In this document: positions 11,101 through 23,153 of the stretch, piece after piece
Layout: every line of letters starts with the position of its first letter
Numbering within the stretch: position 1 is the stretch's first letter
Origin: Nageia nagi
Lineage: Eukaryota > Pinophyta
Reading direction: 5' to 3'
Length of the DNA: 64,000 bases
NCBI GenBank assembly: GCA_050084985.1
Contig: JBITNC010000002.1
Coordinates: 24,304,001-24,368,000, forward strand
Notes under the pieces: generated by a model
Databases searched by the model: none
Seen by the model: the letters and a program-made list of their open reading frames with translations, nothing else
What the model was told of the DNA's origin: nothing
Made by a program: the position numbers and the translations under genes

Positions 11101-11569
11101 ACTCTATCTCTCCTTGCTCAATTTAGCTCTGTGAACACTATGCTTTGGTTACCATGGAAACTTGTATGCTCAAAAATGGTTAAGTGTTGAGTCAGTGAGT
11201 AAGCGAGATGTTTAATTCATCCAAGGTTTATGAATGATATCTATTAATGGTAATTAATGCCTAGGATATTGAGATCTATGCATTGTATAGATTAGGTGTC
11301 AATAGACTAGATATGTCAACTTGGAGCATGCCAATTTTAAATTAAGGTAATAGTACAAGGACTTAAAAATCAAAAGAAATATTTCTTTAAATGCTACCCT
11401 CTTTAGTTGATAGCTTAGCAATGCACTGACATTAACCTTACATCATGCTAAATTAATGTCAAACATTAACAGCTACCTACTTTCTTGGAAGTTAAAAGAT
11501 GTACAAGCCTCAATTTTTTTTTAAATTATGTACATTATACAATTTATGGTAGGTGTTATGAAATCAACT

Positions 11570-12760
11570 TATCACCCAATAATGCTTCAAATAGATCTTG
11601 TTGATGAGAATAGGTAATTCCCAAGACTCAATGATATCTTGTAATTTGAATGCATTACTTTGTATGGCTTAACTGATGATATAAGGCTCACTCTAGAGAG
11701 AGTCAAATTTATGATGTCTTTTGAGCTTTGCTCTCTCCTCATCCTATTTGAGAATAATGTCACCTAGTTCAAAATTCACCCAAGAAGACTTTTTCTTATC
11801 AAACCATTTCTTGAAAATATGTTGATGATGCTAAAATGACTCATATACTTTATTCTGGTCTTCCTCTAACTTCAAGAGCTAATTATACCTGGAATGTAGT
11901 GGATTGAAGTCATGGTCTTCCATTTCTTGCAAGATTTCTAATGTCAATAACTAAATGTGTATTGGCAACATAGATCTTTCACAATATACTAGTGCATATG
12001 AGGATTTTTTGATTACATATTTAATGTTAATCCTATTTGCCCATAATGCAAAGTCCAATTGTGTATGCCACTGTCTAGGATTCCCTTCAATTATTCTTTT
12101 GATGATCTAGGTTAGGTTTTTATTAGTTAATTCAGCTAACCCATTACATTACAAGTAATAATTTGAAGAAAATAACCAATATATCCCATATTTAGCAATA
12201 AAGTTTGATAAGTTACCTCCAATAAATGTCAAGCCATTGTTTGAGATAATAGTCTCTAGTATTCCAAAGCAAGTGATTATTATTTTGATTATTTCTATCA
12301 CTACTTCTTGATTTGAATTCTTACATGGCATAGCTTCTGACCATTTAGTAAATTAATTTGTTGTAGTTAAGATGAATTTATGGCCTATTGAGGAATTTAG
12401 GTTTATGGCACCAATGAATTCCATACCCCATTAGTGGAAGGGTTCCTCAACTACCATAGGTTTAAGAGGTATAGTAGCTTCCCTTCTTTTTCCCATGAAT
12501 CTATTGCATTTATCATATTCCCAATAAATATTGAATGATTCTTAAAATATGGTGGGCTAATAATACATGGCTTGTAATATTTTTACTATTGTAGTTGGTC
12601 CACTATAATGCCCTCCAGGGAATCCATATTGAAATTCATGCAATATTCTTCGAGATTCATCATGAGTCACACATCTTAATAGGGTTTGATCAAAGTTATT
12701 TCCATATAAATTTTCATCTATCATCACAAACTTTAGGGCATGCAACTTCAATCTCCTTCT
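11570..12760 (-). pseudogene. gypsy integrase (nested Tat-like element)
   Basis: In minus orientation, the zinc-binding region is at 12751-12500 (HEFQYGFPGGHYSG with following MYYWP). A catalytic-core part is at 12430-12149 (MEFIGAIN-like start, KWSEAMPCKN, then CFGILETIISNNGLTFIGG, where the second catalytic Asp of xSDNG is Asn). C-terminal pieces run to about 11580 (QWHTQLDFALWANRI, KWFDKKKSSWVNFELGD). Frame breaks are frequent. The arrangement protease, RT, RNase H, integrase is the Ty3/gypsy order and distinguishes it from the copia pieces. Confidence 0.8.
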
Positions 12761-13340
12761 CTAAAATCTGTCCAAAAATTCAAGATATTTACCAATTTGA
12801 AAATAAAAAATAACTTGTTTAATCCAATCACTTTCTTCATTAAGTTGTTGCTCATCCTCTATAATAGCAATCATATGTGAAGCTTTAGCTATATTTTCAC
12901 ATATATCCCTACCTTTGATCAACTTAGTTGGTTTAATTTCTATATCATATTCCATTATTTTAGTAATCCAACTAGCCTTTCCTTCACTTAAGTCTCCTTG
13001 TATAACATAATTTCTTACATTTGGATGGATAGTAAATACAAGGATTCTATTGTGGAAAACATAATGCTTGAATTTATTAAGTCCTTTCATTATGGAAAAC
13101 ACTTAATTTTTAATAAATGAGTACATTTTTTAGTGTTGATGTAGTGTTTGGCTATGAAAGGCAATCGGATGTTCTTCTTTCTTATCATCTTTCTATGCTA
13201 GAATTACAACAATGCTTCTTTCTGCTCCATATGCATACATGATGAAATCTTTTGACATGTCAAGATTTTTAAGTACAGGAGCTTCTGTTATAGTCTTTTT
13301 AATTTTTTTAAAGGTTATTTTTGCTTCATCTAACTAAGAG
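12761..13340 (-). pseudogene. gypsy RNase H (canonical, after RT)
   Basis: The minus strand reads KNLDMSKDFIMYAYGAERSI at about 13310-13250 and, in an open piece 13102-12761, HYVFHNRILVFTIHPNVRNY and ITKIMEYDIEIKPTKLIKG. This is the usual gypsy RNase H plus connection to integrase. The first catalytic Asp (normally YTDAS) is replaced by Tyr (YAYGA), so the domain would be inactive even without the stops. Confidence 0.75.
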
Positions 13341-14340
13341 AATATAACATCTTTCTTTAGCATTGAAGTGATTGGGGATACAATCTTTGAAAAATCATTA
13401 ATGAATTTTCTAACAAAATTGATCTAACCAAAGAATGATTGCAAGGCTTTCTTGTTGGAGGGGAGTGAAAATGCTTTAATAGCTTTCACTCTATCTAGAT
13501 CAATTGCTAATCCCTCCTCTTAGATAACATGGCCAAGTAATTTTCCTTGGTTAACCATAAAAATAGATTTTTTTGAATTAATTGAAATACCAAATTCCAT
13601 GCATTTTTCAAAAACTTGTTTGAGATATTTTAGATGCTCTTTTTAGCTCTTAGAGAATACTATAATATGATCAAGATAGACTAATATAATCTTATTTATT
13701 AGGTCACCAAATTCATGATCCATGGCTCTTTGAAAAGTAGCTCCTGCATTAGAAAGACTAAAAGGCATTCTTTGAAAAGAAAATGTTCCCCATTTAGTTG
13801 TAAATGTAATTTTTTACTAATCTTCATCTTTGACCCAAATTTGGTTAAATCCTAAGTAGCCATCAATCATTGAAAAATAGTAAGCTTTAGCTACTATATG
13901 TAGAATCTATTCCATAGGTGGGAGAGGATAATTATCTTTGAGAGACACTTGATTTAAATTTCTAAAATAAACACAGAGTCTAATTTCTTCACTTTTCTTT
14001 CTAACAGGAACTAGATTTGCAACCCAAGAAGAATGCTTGATAGGATAAATAAATTTTAAATCAAGTAGCTTGATTAATTTTTATTTCATGGGTTCTTCTA
14101 TTTTTGGGTTGACTAGCCTTGGTTTTTGCCTATATGGTTTGGCATCTAATTTAAGCTCAATTATTTGTTGGATGACACTCTTATCATATGTCTTAAGATC
14201 ATCATAAATATAGGTAATTACTTTAGAGAATTCATGATAAATTTGAGACATAACAACTTTTTCTTCATCAAAACACTTTGAACCTACCTTTATATATCTA
14301 CCAGGTTCTATTTCTAGCTCAACATAACTCTCTTTTTACA
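13290..14340 (-). pseudogene. gypsy reverse transcriptase (nested Tat-like element)
   Basis: Minus-strand RT motifs appear in order: LKLDAKPYRQKPRLVNPKIE (about 14160-14100), PIKHSSWVANLVPVRKK, LCVYFRNLNQVSLKDNYPLP, KWGTFSFQRMPFSLSNAGAT, and the active-site line LVYLDHIIVF near 13686-13657. The thumb/connection words are LLGHVI and LDRVKAIKAFSLPSNKKALQ. The catalytic YxDD motif is YLDH, and several frames carry stops, so it is inactive. It is the best-preserved part of this element. Confidence 0.85.
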
Positions 14341-14599
14341 TGGCCAAGGATTTAGCTTTCTAGACATCTTTTGAATTAAACAATCTTCCAAAATAGAGTA
14401 ATCCTTTTGGTATAACATTATTTCTAAGTTAGATAACATTTGATTCTTGGAAATAGTTAGGTAATTCTTGAATACCAAAAGTGTGAGCTACTGCTTCATC
14501 CAACAGGAAGTTCATTATATGCTCATTAGAATCGAATACTTGCCAAAAATTTATAACATCAGGTACTAAAGGCCTACATTGAATTTTGACTCTAAGAGT

Positions 14600-15060
14600 T
14601 CCTCTTTTATAATGAGAAAGGTTATAATGTGCCCCTTAACCAACAAGTGCATCAGCTATTTGGTTGGACCTTCTATAAATAGATATAAAATTGATAACCA
14701 AGAATGCCTCTAATAAATCTCAAAATCTATTCCTGTAGGTATTCAAATAGTGATATTTTGTACTAATCTAGTTTCTAACTTTTTTTATGATCAATTTTGA
14801 ATTACAATATATAATTAAGCATCCGATGCCTATACTAATCATTTTAGATAACACTAAATAAAGGGCTTCACACTTAGTAACATTATTTATACAAATCCAT
14901 GTGAATTTGAAGGAGAATATTTTCATGTGTCCTTCTAGAGATTTGAACATAACTCTAGCTCCACGTCAATACTTACATCTACATCCATCAAAGTACATCA
15001 TTTATATCTCATGCTCCTTTTTAGTTGTGACTAATATTGGCTAGGCATCTTCATATAAAT
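14600..15060 (-). pseudogene. additional RNase H-like domain located before the RT
   Basis: Between protease and RT the minus strand reads MMYFDGC at about 15004-14985. An open piece 14950-14768 follows with CINNVTKCEALYLVLSKM and GCLIIYCNSKLIIKKV, then SNQIADALV near 14668-14640. These match the RNase H fold: D in strand 1 (YFDG), E in the helix (KCEAL), D/N in strand 4 (YCNSKLI), and a late D (ADAL). Plant Tat elements are known to carry a second RNase H; its usual place is after the canonical one. Here a separate canonical RNase H lies after the RT (12761-13340), so the element has two, and this one sits upstream. Confidence 0.65.
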
Positions 15061-15249
15061 AATAATTACCCATGCCAGCATTTGTGACCTAAAATTTAAA
15101 TTATTTACTGAAAGAACTTAAGTTGTTAGGAGTGATTTTCTAAGTGTATCCCTTTCAAATATTTCCATAGGTTAAGGGCCCTTCAAACAATATTGTTCTA
15201 TGATCTTTTTAAGATGAACACTTTTGATGCCCTCATTTAGAATTTTTAC

Positions 15250-15765
15250 TTATTTATTTTGAAAGGGAAGTAAGAGATGACTATAATCTAAAGCTAAGTA
15301 TCCTCCTAATTTAGCAATGAATTCTTTAGATAGATATATTCCAAATAGAGGTGAAAGATCGACCACAATGATATCTTGAATAACACAAATGTCAAGGAAT
15401 GCATTCAAAGTTATTGGAACTCCTTTAACAATAGCAATGACATCTATAGAAGAAGAATCTAATTGTATGACACCATCAATACATATTGTAATGTACAACT
15501 TCATTTCATTTGCAACAATTTTAAAAATTATAGTTATTACAGCTCTAGTATCTATCATAAAATTATTTACTACCCTACCTTCTAATTTTAGGGATAGATA
15601 GAATGGTGGGGGTGTCCTTATACCTATGGGAGCTGAAGGAAAATCATCAGATATTATAAAGATGACATTTCCTTTATTTACCCTTTTCTTACTATTCTTT
15701 AGTTTCAAGGCTTCTTGCAAAAGATTTAATTGACCTGGTATATTTAATGCATCAAACATAGTCAT
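15250..15765 (-). pseudogene. gypsy aspartic protease region
   Basis: A 171-codon minus-strand open frame contains PPFYLSLKLEGRVVNNFMID followed by TRAVIT. The gypsy protease core has D[ST]GA at this point, so the catalytic triplet has become D-T-R and the flap glycine is gone. The N-terminal part (residues 1-50) is the linker from gag. The open length is noticeable for a decayed element, but the missing active site argues against function. Confidence 0.75.
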
Positions 15766-17360
15766 CTTAGAAGGAGTTTACTTTAATTCTTCCATAATAT
15801 TATATAGAGTATATGGGATAAGCTTACTTGATTCCGCTTGTTGATGTGTTCTAAATTGTTGAATGGATTTTTCCTTATGATAATTTGTAATAAAAGGATA
15901 CCTCAATGCATTAGGTATCTCCTTCTTTGGGACTTCTTTTCTAGCTATAGTGGGGTTTGTTTCAACAAGGACATTAGTACCTGAATTTTAAGAAACAATT
16001 CTTAGATGTGTTGAGAATTAATCTTGTTAATTTTATGGTTGAGCTAAGGGAGCCTTAGCTTTCTTCAATTTTGGTTGTACTAAAATATATACTCAATTTT
16101 GCTAAGTAATTTGGCATTGTTGTAGATATGTTGAGAAGGAAGCTTTAGTTTGAACATAATTAGCTTATTCTCCAGCATATCTTGGAAGCCAAAAATTGCC
16201 CATGGTGAGATTAGTAGTAGGATATTATGTAAGTTCCACCATTTGGTCTAAATGTAATCCCAAATATTGATGTTGATAAATAGCACATGAGTTTAGAAAA
16301 TAAGGAGCTAAACATGGGGAACACCATTATGTAATGCTCGAAGCATCACTTTTTGTAGAACTCATCATAACAACATTTTCAATTATTTTTGGGACATTTG
16401 ATTGTTCTATCTAGTTCATGTTGGGCTAGAACCTGGGTTGATACTGGTTATCATATCTTCTATAATTGAAACCTTGATTCTACCTTTCTTGCAAAGTGAG
16501 CTTATTGGTAAGGTTCCTGATAGTTACCTCCAATTGCCTTATTCTTTCCTCCTCTTGAGACTTAGGATTAATAATAGTACTAGTGGATGTAAGAGCAGGT
16601 AATGGTAGTATTTGATTCTAGATAATAGGTTCAAGAGGAGGTGGTAAGGCTAAAACTCTAAGATGAGAAACTTATAAGATTTGTTTAGGAGGTAAATTAG
16701 GAAATTATGACATAATGGTTCTAAGTTGCATCTTTCCAAAGGATACCAAGGTATGTTAAAAAAAATTTGTTATTTGGTAAACATCTAGGAAGGTATCTCC
16801 TCACATAATAAAGAGCATATTAAGGTCTGGGAGAAAGGCCTTCCTATAATATACCAAAGCTTATGCATTTGTTGGTCTAATTCTTACTAGAATATATTTC
16901 CATGTTCTCTTAAATTTGATATTGAAATCATCAATGGACTTATGAAGATGTCTTTTAATACATGCTATAAGGTTAAGGAATGTATTATCATCACCATTTG
17001 CATTAAATATTTTAATTAAATCTTGACATAACTCTCCCCATGAATTTATAGATTGAGGGTGAGAGTTCTAAACCATTTAGCTGCTTTGCCTTCTAAAGAA
17101 TGTATAACCTAGTCCTCATTATTTCATTAGTGATATCAAAGCTTGAAGCCAACAATGATACATCTTGATAATGTTCATTTGGTGTTTTACCAAACCCATC
17201 ATACTTAGGAAAAAATTTGAATGCTACTTGAGGTATAGCAGGGGAGTTGACAGCAACAACCAAAGGATGATCATTATTCCAAGAAGGAAAATTACCTGAT
17301 TGAGCCATGCTTGAAGTATTCATATCAATTGAAGGATCTTCTAGGGTTGAATCAAATACA
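15766..17360 (-). pseudogene. gypsy gag remnant
   Basis: The open piece 17323-17093 starts MNTSSMAQSGNFPSWNNDHP and continues with FKFFPKYDGFGKTPNEHYQD and RTRLYIL, typical of retrotransposon gag (FPKYDG, then a MRTRLY-L-L-GKAAKWF helix). The frame may begin further upstream, because VFDSTLEDPSID precedes the first Met in frame. From 17090 to 15766 the reading breaks repeatedly; no intact CCHC knuckle was found. The first gag residues lie inside the part shared with the left arm. Confidence 0.7.
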
Positions 17361-17542
17361 TTTGATAGTGGGATTTCCCTTAAAGGAAATATAAGGGATA
17401 TAACCCAAGAAATATTTCACCTAGTCCTTCTATGAGGAACTGATAGCTCTTAAACCCTAGGCTATCTAAGGGATTTATTGGCACTACTTCTAGTAAGTCT
17501 ACATTCTAGAGGTTCCAGGGTTTGAAATACTAAGTGGTTGAT

Positions 17543-17556
17543 AGTAGAGTCACCAA
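17543..17556 (-). promoter_or_regulatory. candidate primer binding site of the nested gypsy element
   Basis: In minus sense the sequence is ttggtgactctact, starting with TGG as required to pair with a tRNA CCA end. It is similar to the tggcgactc-type PBS seen in large plant gypsy elements. It lies about 220 bases upstream of the first gag Met. The matching place in the left arm has ttggtaactttgct. Confidence 0.4.
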
Positions 17557-18773
17557 TAAGGTCAAAAAAAACCTTATAATCTTTAAAGAATCTAATTGAT
17601 AGCACACCAGACACAGCTATCTAGTTTATTTATGCCTACTAAATATGGAATTTTAGTTCGGGTCCCACTAAGCATGCCAAAAAAGGAAGTTCCTATTATT
17701 GATTAGTATAATGTAATCTCAAAGGGTTTGATCTGGTCAAGTTCTCCATTTCCTATAATAGTAGGTTCCTTGAAAGAGCAAAAGGTGGTGGGAATGTGCT
17801 CATGTTGATTTTCTTCTCAATCTTCAAGTAATAGGTCAGTTCCTATCTATTATAAAGGTTTAAAGTAATAAGAAAAAGATAAAAAGTAGAGAGTTATTAG
17901 AAATATATGAATACATTAAACTAAAACTTAAACAAAAACTACATAGCCCAAGCATTGCAACATAGGTAGCAATACATAGACAAGATTAAGAATAGTGAGT
18001 TATCTTACCCTTAGGTTCTCACAATCATAATACATAGCCATAACTTAAGAAAGAATTCTATACATAATATTCATAGAAGCAATAAACAACCACTTGTTTC
18101 AAAAGGGAAAAGCATTATCTATTTCCATTATCATGTATGAAAGCACCTTACAGACTTGGGCAAATTTGTGAGAATGTTTGACCTCATTGATTTCTAGTAG
18201 TCCACTATTTATACATTTACATGCCCTATTGGGTTATTTTCTACCATTAATATACATAATTACTCATCTTAGTTGAAGCTAGTGAAGAAAAGTATCTATA
18301 ATAAATATTACAACTATGTTAGATTACACAGTGAATAAGTACCTATAGCATGAGTATATGGGAATTTATAATTTCTAAATAGTTGTATCCATTGAGCTAT
18401 AATCTTCTTGACATGTCATTGACTTCTCCTTTTTTGGTCCTATAGTTGATTGAAGATGGTACTATAGCTGATTGAAGAAGTACTCATCTATAATTTGATA
18501 GGTATGATCTAGTACTATGCTCTATCAGTAGTCATCTACTCTGTAACCATTAATGATCCATACTATAGTTTTGATTGAATAGATTAATGGAGGTGATGAA
18601 TAATATATCAAGTTAGTTCGAGAAGAAAATGCCATGATTATATGGAATTGAGTTGAAATTGACACATTAATAGGGCCTCGGGGGTCTAACACTTAAGATC
18701 AAGTGGACCCAAGTGTTATTTCTTACCCATTACTCTCACCTTAGTCCAATAGTTTTTATTTTTGGTAGTACTT

Positions 18774-19216
18774 ACTGATTTTGGCCAAAAATTTTGATAT
18801 CATCATTTGGTATCTCCATGAATCATCACTCACCATTACTTATTATAAGACCCACTAATTTTAGCCAAAAATGATGATGCCACTATTGAAAATTGGTGGG
18901 CTCTATTTGGTATCTTCATGAATCATCACCTGCCATTACTTATTCTGGGACCCATTGATTTTAGCCAAAAATGATGATGTCATTATTGAAAATTGGTGGG
19001 CTCTATTTGGTATCTTCATGAATCATCACTCGCATTTACTTATTTTGGGACCCATTGATTTTAGTCAAAAATGATGATGTCACTATTGAAAATTGATAAG
19101 CTCTATTTGGTTTCTTCATGAATCATCACCCACCATTACTTATTCTAATACCTACTGATTTTAGCCAAAAATGATGATATCATTGTTGAAAATTGACATG
19201 CTTTATTTACTTCTAG
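18774..19216. repeat. 100-bp tandem array in right arm (about 5 units)
   Basis: Units start at 18774 (20 bases shorter), 18854, 18954, 19054 and 19154 with actgattttagccaaaaatg-like beginnings. The regular period of exactly 100 bases was checked by coordinates. The array has one unit more than the left arm. Confidence 0.85.
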
Positions 19217-19257
19217 GCATCTCCCATTGATTATTTGGACATAACTTGGGCCCAGTT

Positions 19258-19411
19258 TTATAACAACTCCCAAACATTATATTTACAACAACTCCTGAAC
19301 ATTGTATTTACCACAACTCTTGGACATTGTATTTACCACAACTCCCAGACACTATATATATAACAACTTCCAAACATTGTCTTTACAATAACTCTTGGAC
19401 ACTGTATTTAG
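19258..19411. repeat. 25-bp tandem array in right arm (about 6 units)
   Basis: Repeats of acaactcttggacattgtat plus ttacc occur six times with scattered substitutions, directly after the 100-bp array. The same order of the two arrays is kept in the left arm. Confidence 0.8.
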
Positions 19412-19778
19412 ACTTTTCACTTCCCATAAAATACTACCTATGATACATTTTCCCTCGAACATGACTCTTCTATACATACAATTCTTATCCCTTTTTATTG
19501 CTAACATGACTTAGGGTTTATCTCTAAAAGTTATTGTAACACCTGCTAGATTTTGACTAGAAATTTTTAAGTCAAAATATCAAATACCAAGACTTGTCTA
19601 TTCAATATTCGAATGTTGACAACACTCAAATTTCTTCAAACTTAAGATTAATAGAAGACTTAAATTATATGTGAAAGGGAAGGAAGTTGGAATAGAAAGA
19701 ATTTTCTAAAAAAAAATGAAAGAATAAAATAATGATAATGTGTTACCCCAACTTAGAGTGCAATTTTGAAAGAATACA

Positions 19779-20520
19779 AAAACCTTTAAGTATTTCAAGG
19801 AGTACTTCCAATATTATATGGATAATTCTATCAGTCATTATATCCATGTACTTCACTCATATAAAGGGGGATAATATATATACAATGAATTTTTTGTATT
19901 ATTGAAATAGAATGGTTTTATATGATAGTTGATCACACCAATAGAAAAATGGAGTTGTTGAATAATTAAATAAAACCACTATGGAGATGATGAAAATTAT
20001 ACTAAAAGATGCATAATTTTAGGCTAAAACTATAAGAATTGTATTATATAAATATTGAATAGAGAACCTACAAATTATCTTGAGGGGATGAATCCTTATG
20101 AAGCATGGTTAGGAGTATTTGGTTGCACTACTTACATGTACATTTCCAAAGAGCAAATTAATAAGCTAGATGATAGTTCTTAAGGTGTATTATTCTTGGG
20201 TATAATAATAGATTTAAAGGTTATATACTAATGGTTTCTAATAATTAAAATATATGTGTAATAAAAGAATTTATTTTTTATGATATTGGCAATCCTTCAA
20301 GCAGTACACTTGTAGCATCACCTATTCCTGATAATGGTCCTATCATCACACTTGATGATGAGGATAGTGAGAGAGAAGTAGCTCCAATTATAAGCTTATT
20401 GAATGATAACTCTAGATGAACTAAATGATACAATAAAATATTTTAGGATTCACATCTAAGTGTTGTAAGTTTGAAACTTCTATATCTATGAACCAAGGAT
20501 ATAAAATATAGATCATGAAA
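19779..20520 (+). pseudogene. Ty1/copia integrase core (split element, middle part)
   Basis: Reading resumes with KTFKYFKEY and continues with KNGVVE around 19950 (copia HTPQQNGVVER motif), TTMEMMKIILKDA, then NPYEAWLGVFGCTTYM-like words around 20090-20140, and ends around 20520. This is the C-terminal half of the integrase whose start lies at 3490-3868, 16 kb away. Stops and frameshifts are many. The next expected coding part (RT) follows only after a solo LTR. Confidence 0.75.
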
Positions 20521-20570
20521 GAACATACAACATGGCTTGTGAGGAAGTGAATTTAGCATTGATAAGTATA

Positions 20571-21064
20571 TGTTGGAATGTATAATACATTATTGTAAAG
20601 GTTTGGTAATAATCCTCTTTGTATATTCACTAATACTTAATGGTATCACTAGATACTTTAAGTATTTAAGTGAATATGATAATGTAACTTGTCCTACACT
20701 CCATGTCATGAGCATGTGCCTTTAGTAAAAGGGAGTTGCATGTCATGCCTTTGTACATTGGTTAAAAGGGTTATCCAAAGAGATATTTTGGCCTATAAAT
20801 AGAATGCTCCCTCTTTGTGATCACTCACCAATTTGTGGAGTAAAGTTATGCTATAGGATAGTGATTAGGAGATGAGATTAGGAGATTTGTAAGAGGTTCA
20901 TATTTGTAAATGAAGTAAGATCTAGTTATTGGATGTACTTCTAGTTGGAGGAACTACTTAATCTCTTGAGTCACTTTGTGAGATTTTCTTCATTGAGTTA
21001 TTTAGATGTGAGTTTTATGCCTTCATGAGATCTTGGTAGTTTAGGGGTATATTGTTATAGTTCA
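20571..21064 (+). mobile_element. solo LTR inserted in the copia remnant
   Basis: A block of about 494 bases starts TGTTGGAATG and ends gttatagttca. It contains a promoter-like ggcctataaatag at about 20790-20802 and the 3' end shared with 1137-1217. It separates copia integrase from copia RT sequence, which should be nearly adjacent, so it is an insertion. No convincing 5-bp target duplication was found (agtata on the left, cttcc on the right), so the exact ends are uncertain. Confidence 0.6.
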
Positions 21065-21084
21065 CTTCCTTCAGAATAGTAGTA

Positions 21085-22640
21085 AATACTCTTAGACTTG
21101 AAATGCTTCATGAGGCACTTGAGATACCACATTAGAAATCAGCCATGAATGTTGAGTATGATACATTGATGGGACATTGATGAAGAATTACATATATGAG
21201 TTGGCAAATCTTTCACCTAGTAATAAGGTCATTGGATGCAAATGGATATAAAAAATAAAGCACAAAGCTTATGGACATTTTGATAAGCATAAGGCTTTAC
21301 TAGTTGCCAAAGAATATATGTAAAAGGAAGGCATATATTATAATAAGAAATTTTCCTCCATATCCAAGATTAAGGCCATGAAAATTTCTTTTATAATGGA
21401 TATATAATTTGGCTAGAAAGTACATTATATGGATGTGAAGAGTGCCTTCTTAAATAAGAACTTAGAGGAGGAAGTCTATGTGCAATAGCCTAAGTAATTT
21501 ATTATTGATCTAGATAAAGAAAAGTATGTAGATTTATAGAGTATTTGTATAGATTATAGTAGGCTCCATGATCCTACTACATGAAAATTGATGAACAATT
21601 ACTATAACATGGCTTTGTTAGAAGTCATTATGATTCAACTCTCTACCTTCAACAACAAGGGGAGGGAGATAAATAGTGTTGTCATCTATGTCAATTATTT
21701 GGTCATCACAAGGATTATGAAGGAGTTTATCCCATTTTGTAAGTATGATTTCAATAAATCATTCAATATGGATGACCCTGGTTTACTTGGTTATTACCTT
21801 GGATTGGAGGTCTAACATATGAATGATTGAATATTTATTTCATAGATGAAGTATACCAATATTTTATTGGATAAGTTAGGATGATATATTAACAACTTAT
21901 GTCTATGTCTATTGAACTTGGTTTCCATTTATCATACCATAATAGCTCTCCATCAATAAATAAAACTTTCTGCCATCAGTTGATTAGAGGGTTAATTTAC
22001 CTTGTATATACTAGGCCAAATATTTTCTATGTTGTTAGCTACCTTTCTAGCTTTATGCATGAACCTAAAAAATCTTATTGGACAATAACTAAGCATATGT
22101 TGAGAAACATCCAAAGTAATAATAATTATGGCTTGAAGTATAATAAGAATGATGCATTCTACTTGATTGGATATATGGATGAATATTATGGAGGATCCAT
22201 TGATAATATGAGATCAAGAAATAGGATATATGTTCTTTCTTAAATCTAAATTCATTTCTTGGGGTAGAAAGAAATAAATTGTTACATATAAATCTACTAT
22301 AGAGTTAGAGTACCATGTTGCTAAAGATATTTTTTGTGAAGTAATATGGTTACACAATATTTTGATATATGTTGGGATACGATAAAGTCATCAAACCATT
22401 TTACATTGCAATAATCAGGGTTTAATGAAACTAGTTTATAATAATATTTTTCATGAGTGAACCAAATACATTGAGATACAAGTACACTTCATTAGGGATC
22501 ATATTTCACTATACAACATTTAGATCTGCTACATTTCCATAAAAAGAGCAATTTGTAGATGATTTTACCAAGTATCTTGATTATATAAAGTTTGAATACT
22601 CTTACATCTTCCTCTATTACTTTTCCAATACCTAATATAT
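21085..22640 (+). pseudogene. Ty1/copia reverse transcriptase and RNase H (split element, right part)
   Basis: Pieces in order: AMNVEYDTLM near 21150, a VAKEYM-KEGIYY-like stretch near 21310, MDVKSAFLNKNLEEEVYVQ-like near 21430-21485, and an open piece 21588-21815. The open piece contains VVIYVNYLVITRIMKEFI (copia YVDD has become YVNY) and MDDPGLLGYYLGLEV. Next come RLIYLVYTRPNI and SYLSSFMHEP around 21985-22070, and the RNase H end QFVDDFTKYLDYIKFE near 22550-22600. The order and motifs are standard copia. The missing Asp residues and stops make it inactive. Confidence 0.85.
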
Positions 22641-22651
22641 TATGGGGGAAA
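22641..22651 (+). promoter_or_regulatory. polypurine tract of the copia element
   Basis: The word tatgggggaaa lies directly after the end of the RNase H remnant and directly before TGCTAG. This is the canonical PPT/LTR junction of a copia element. Confidence 0.6.
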
Positions 22652-23153
22652 TGCTAGAATAATTATACATTAGGTATCTATAATAAATTAGAAATTAGTA
22701 TTATTATGAATGTTGAATAATAATAATATTATGATTTTGAGGTAGTTCATTTATTCTCTTAATGTATGAGAATGTAACTCATAACACTCTATGCATTTAA
22801 ATTATTTCTTACTAATGCAAAGATTTATATAAACTTTTCTTAATGTCTATTATTAGAAGCTCCAATAAACTCATTATTATTCATTATATTATCTAATACT
22901 TTTATCTTAATTTTTAATTTTTATATTGACTAATATTTTTGTGTATCCAATTTATGAAATAACTCTATCCAAGCCTCTTGTTCTTCAATATCAACTAATT
23001 CATACTTATGATAATCATCAACATTGCTACTAGTCTCTTTATTACTTTTGTTCTCTTCTACTTTTTATTTTTTATTTTCATATTCATAACTAAATGAACC
23101 TAAGAATAGTTACTTAATTGAACACTTAAAATATGATTTTATTCTTCATTTGG
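22652..23153 (+). mobile_element. probable start of the copia 3' LTR, then AT-rich DNA
   Basis: Starts TGCTAGAATAATTATAC after the PPT. No second copy of this LTR was found in the window, so its length is unknown. The stretch to 23153 is AT-rich and has no coding signal. Confidence 0.4.

Larger units (their letters stand above)
17261..19778 (-). mobile_element. right repeat arm of the nested gypsy element (5' LTR, leader, gag start)
   Basis: Homologous to 3867-6317 in direct orientation. Element sense starts TGTATTCTTTC at 19778. A PBS-like word, ttggtgactctact in sense, lies at about 17543-17556; it resembles the tggcgactctgctgg PBS type of Tat/Ogre elements. That would put the LTR at about 17557-19778 (2.2 kb) and the leader at 17324-17556. 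The plus-strand copia integrase reading resumes at 19779, so 19778 marks the insertion border. Confidence 0.75.
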
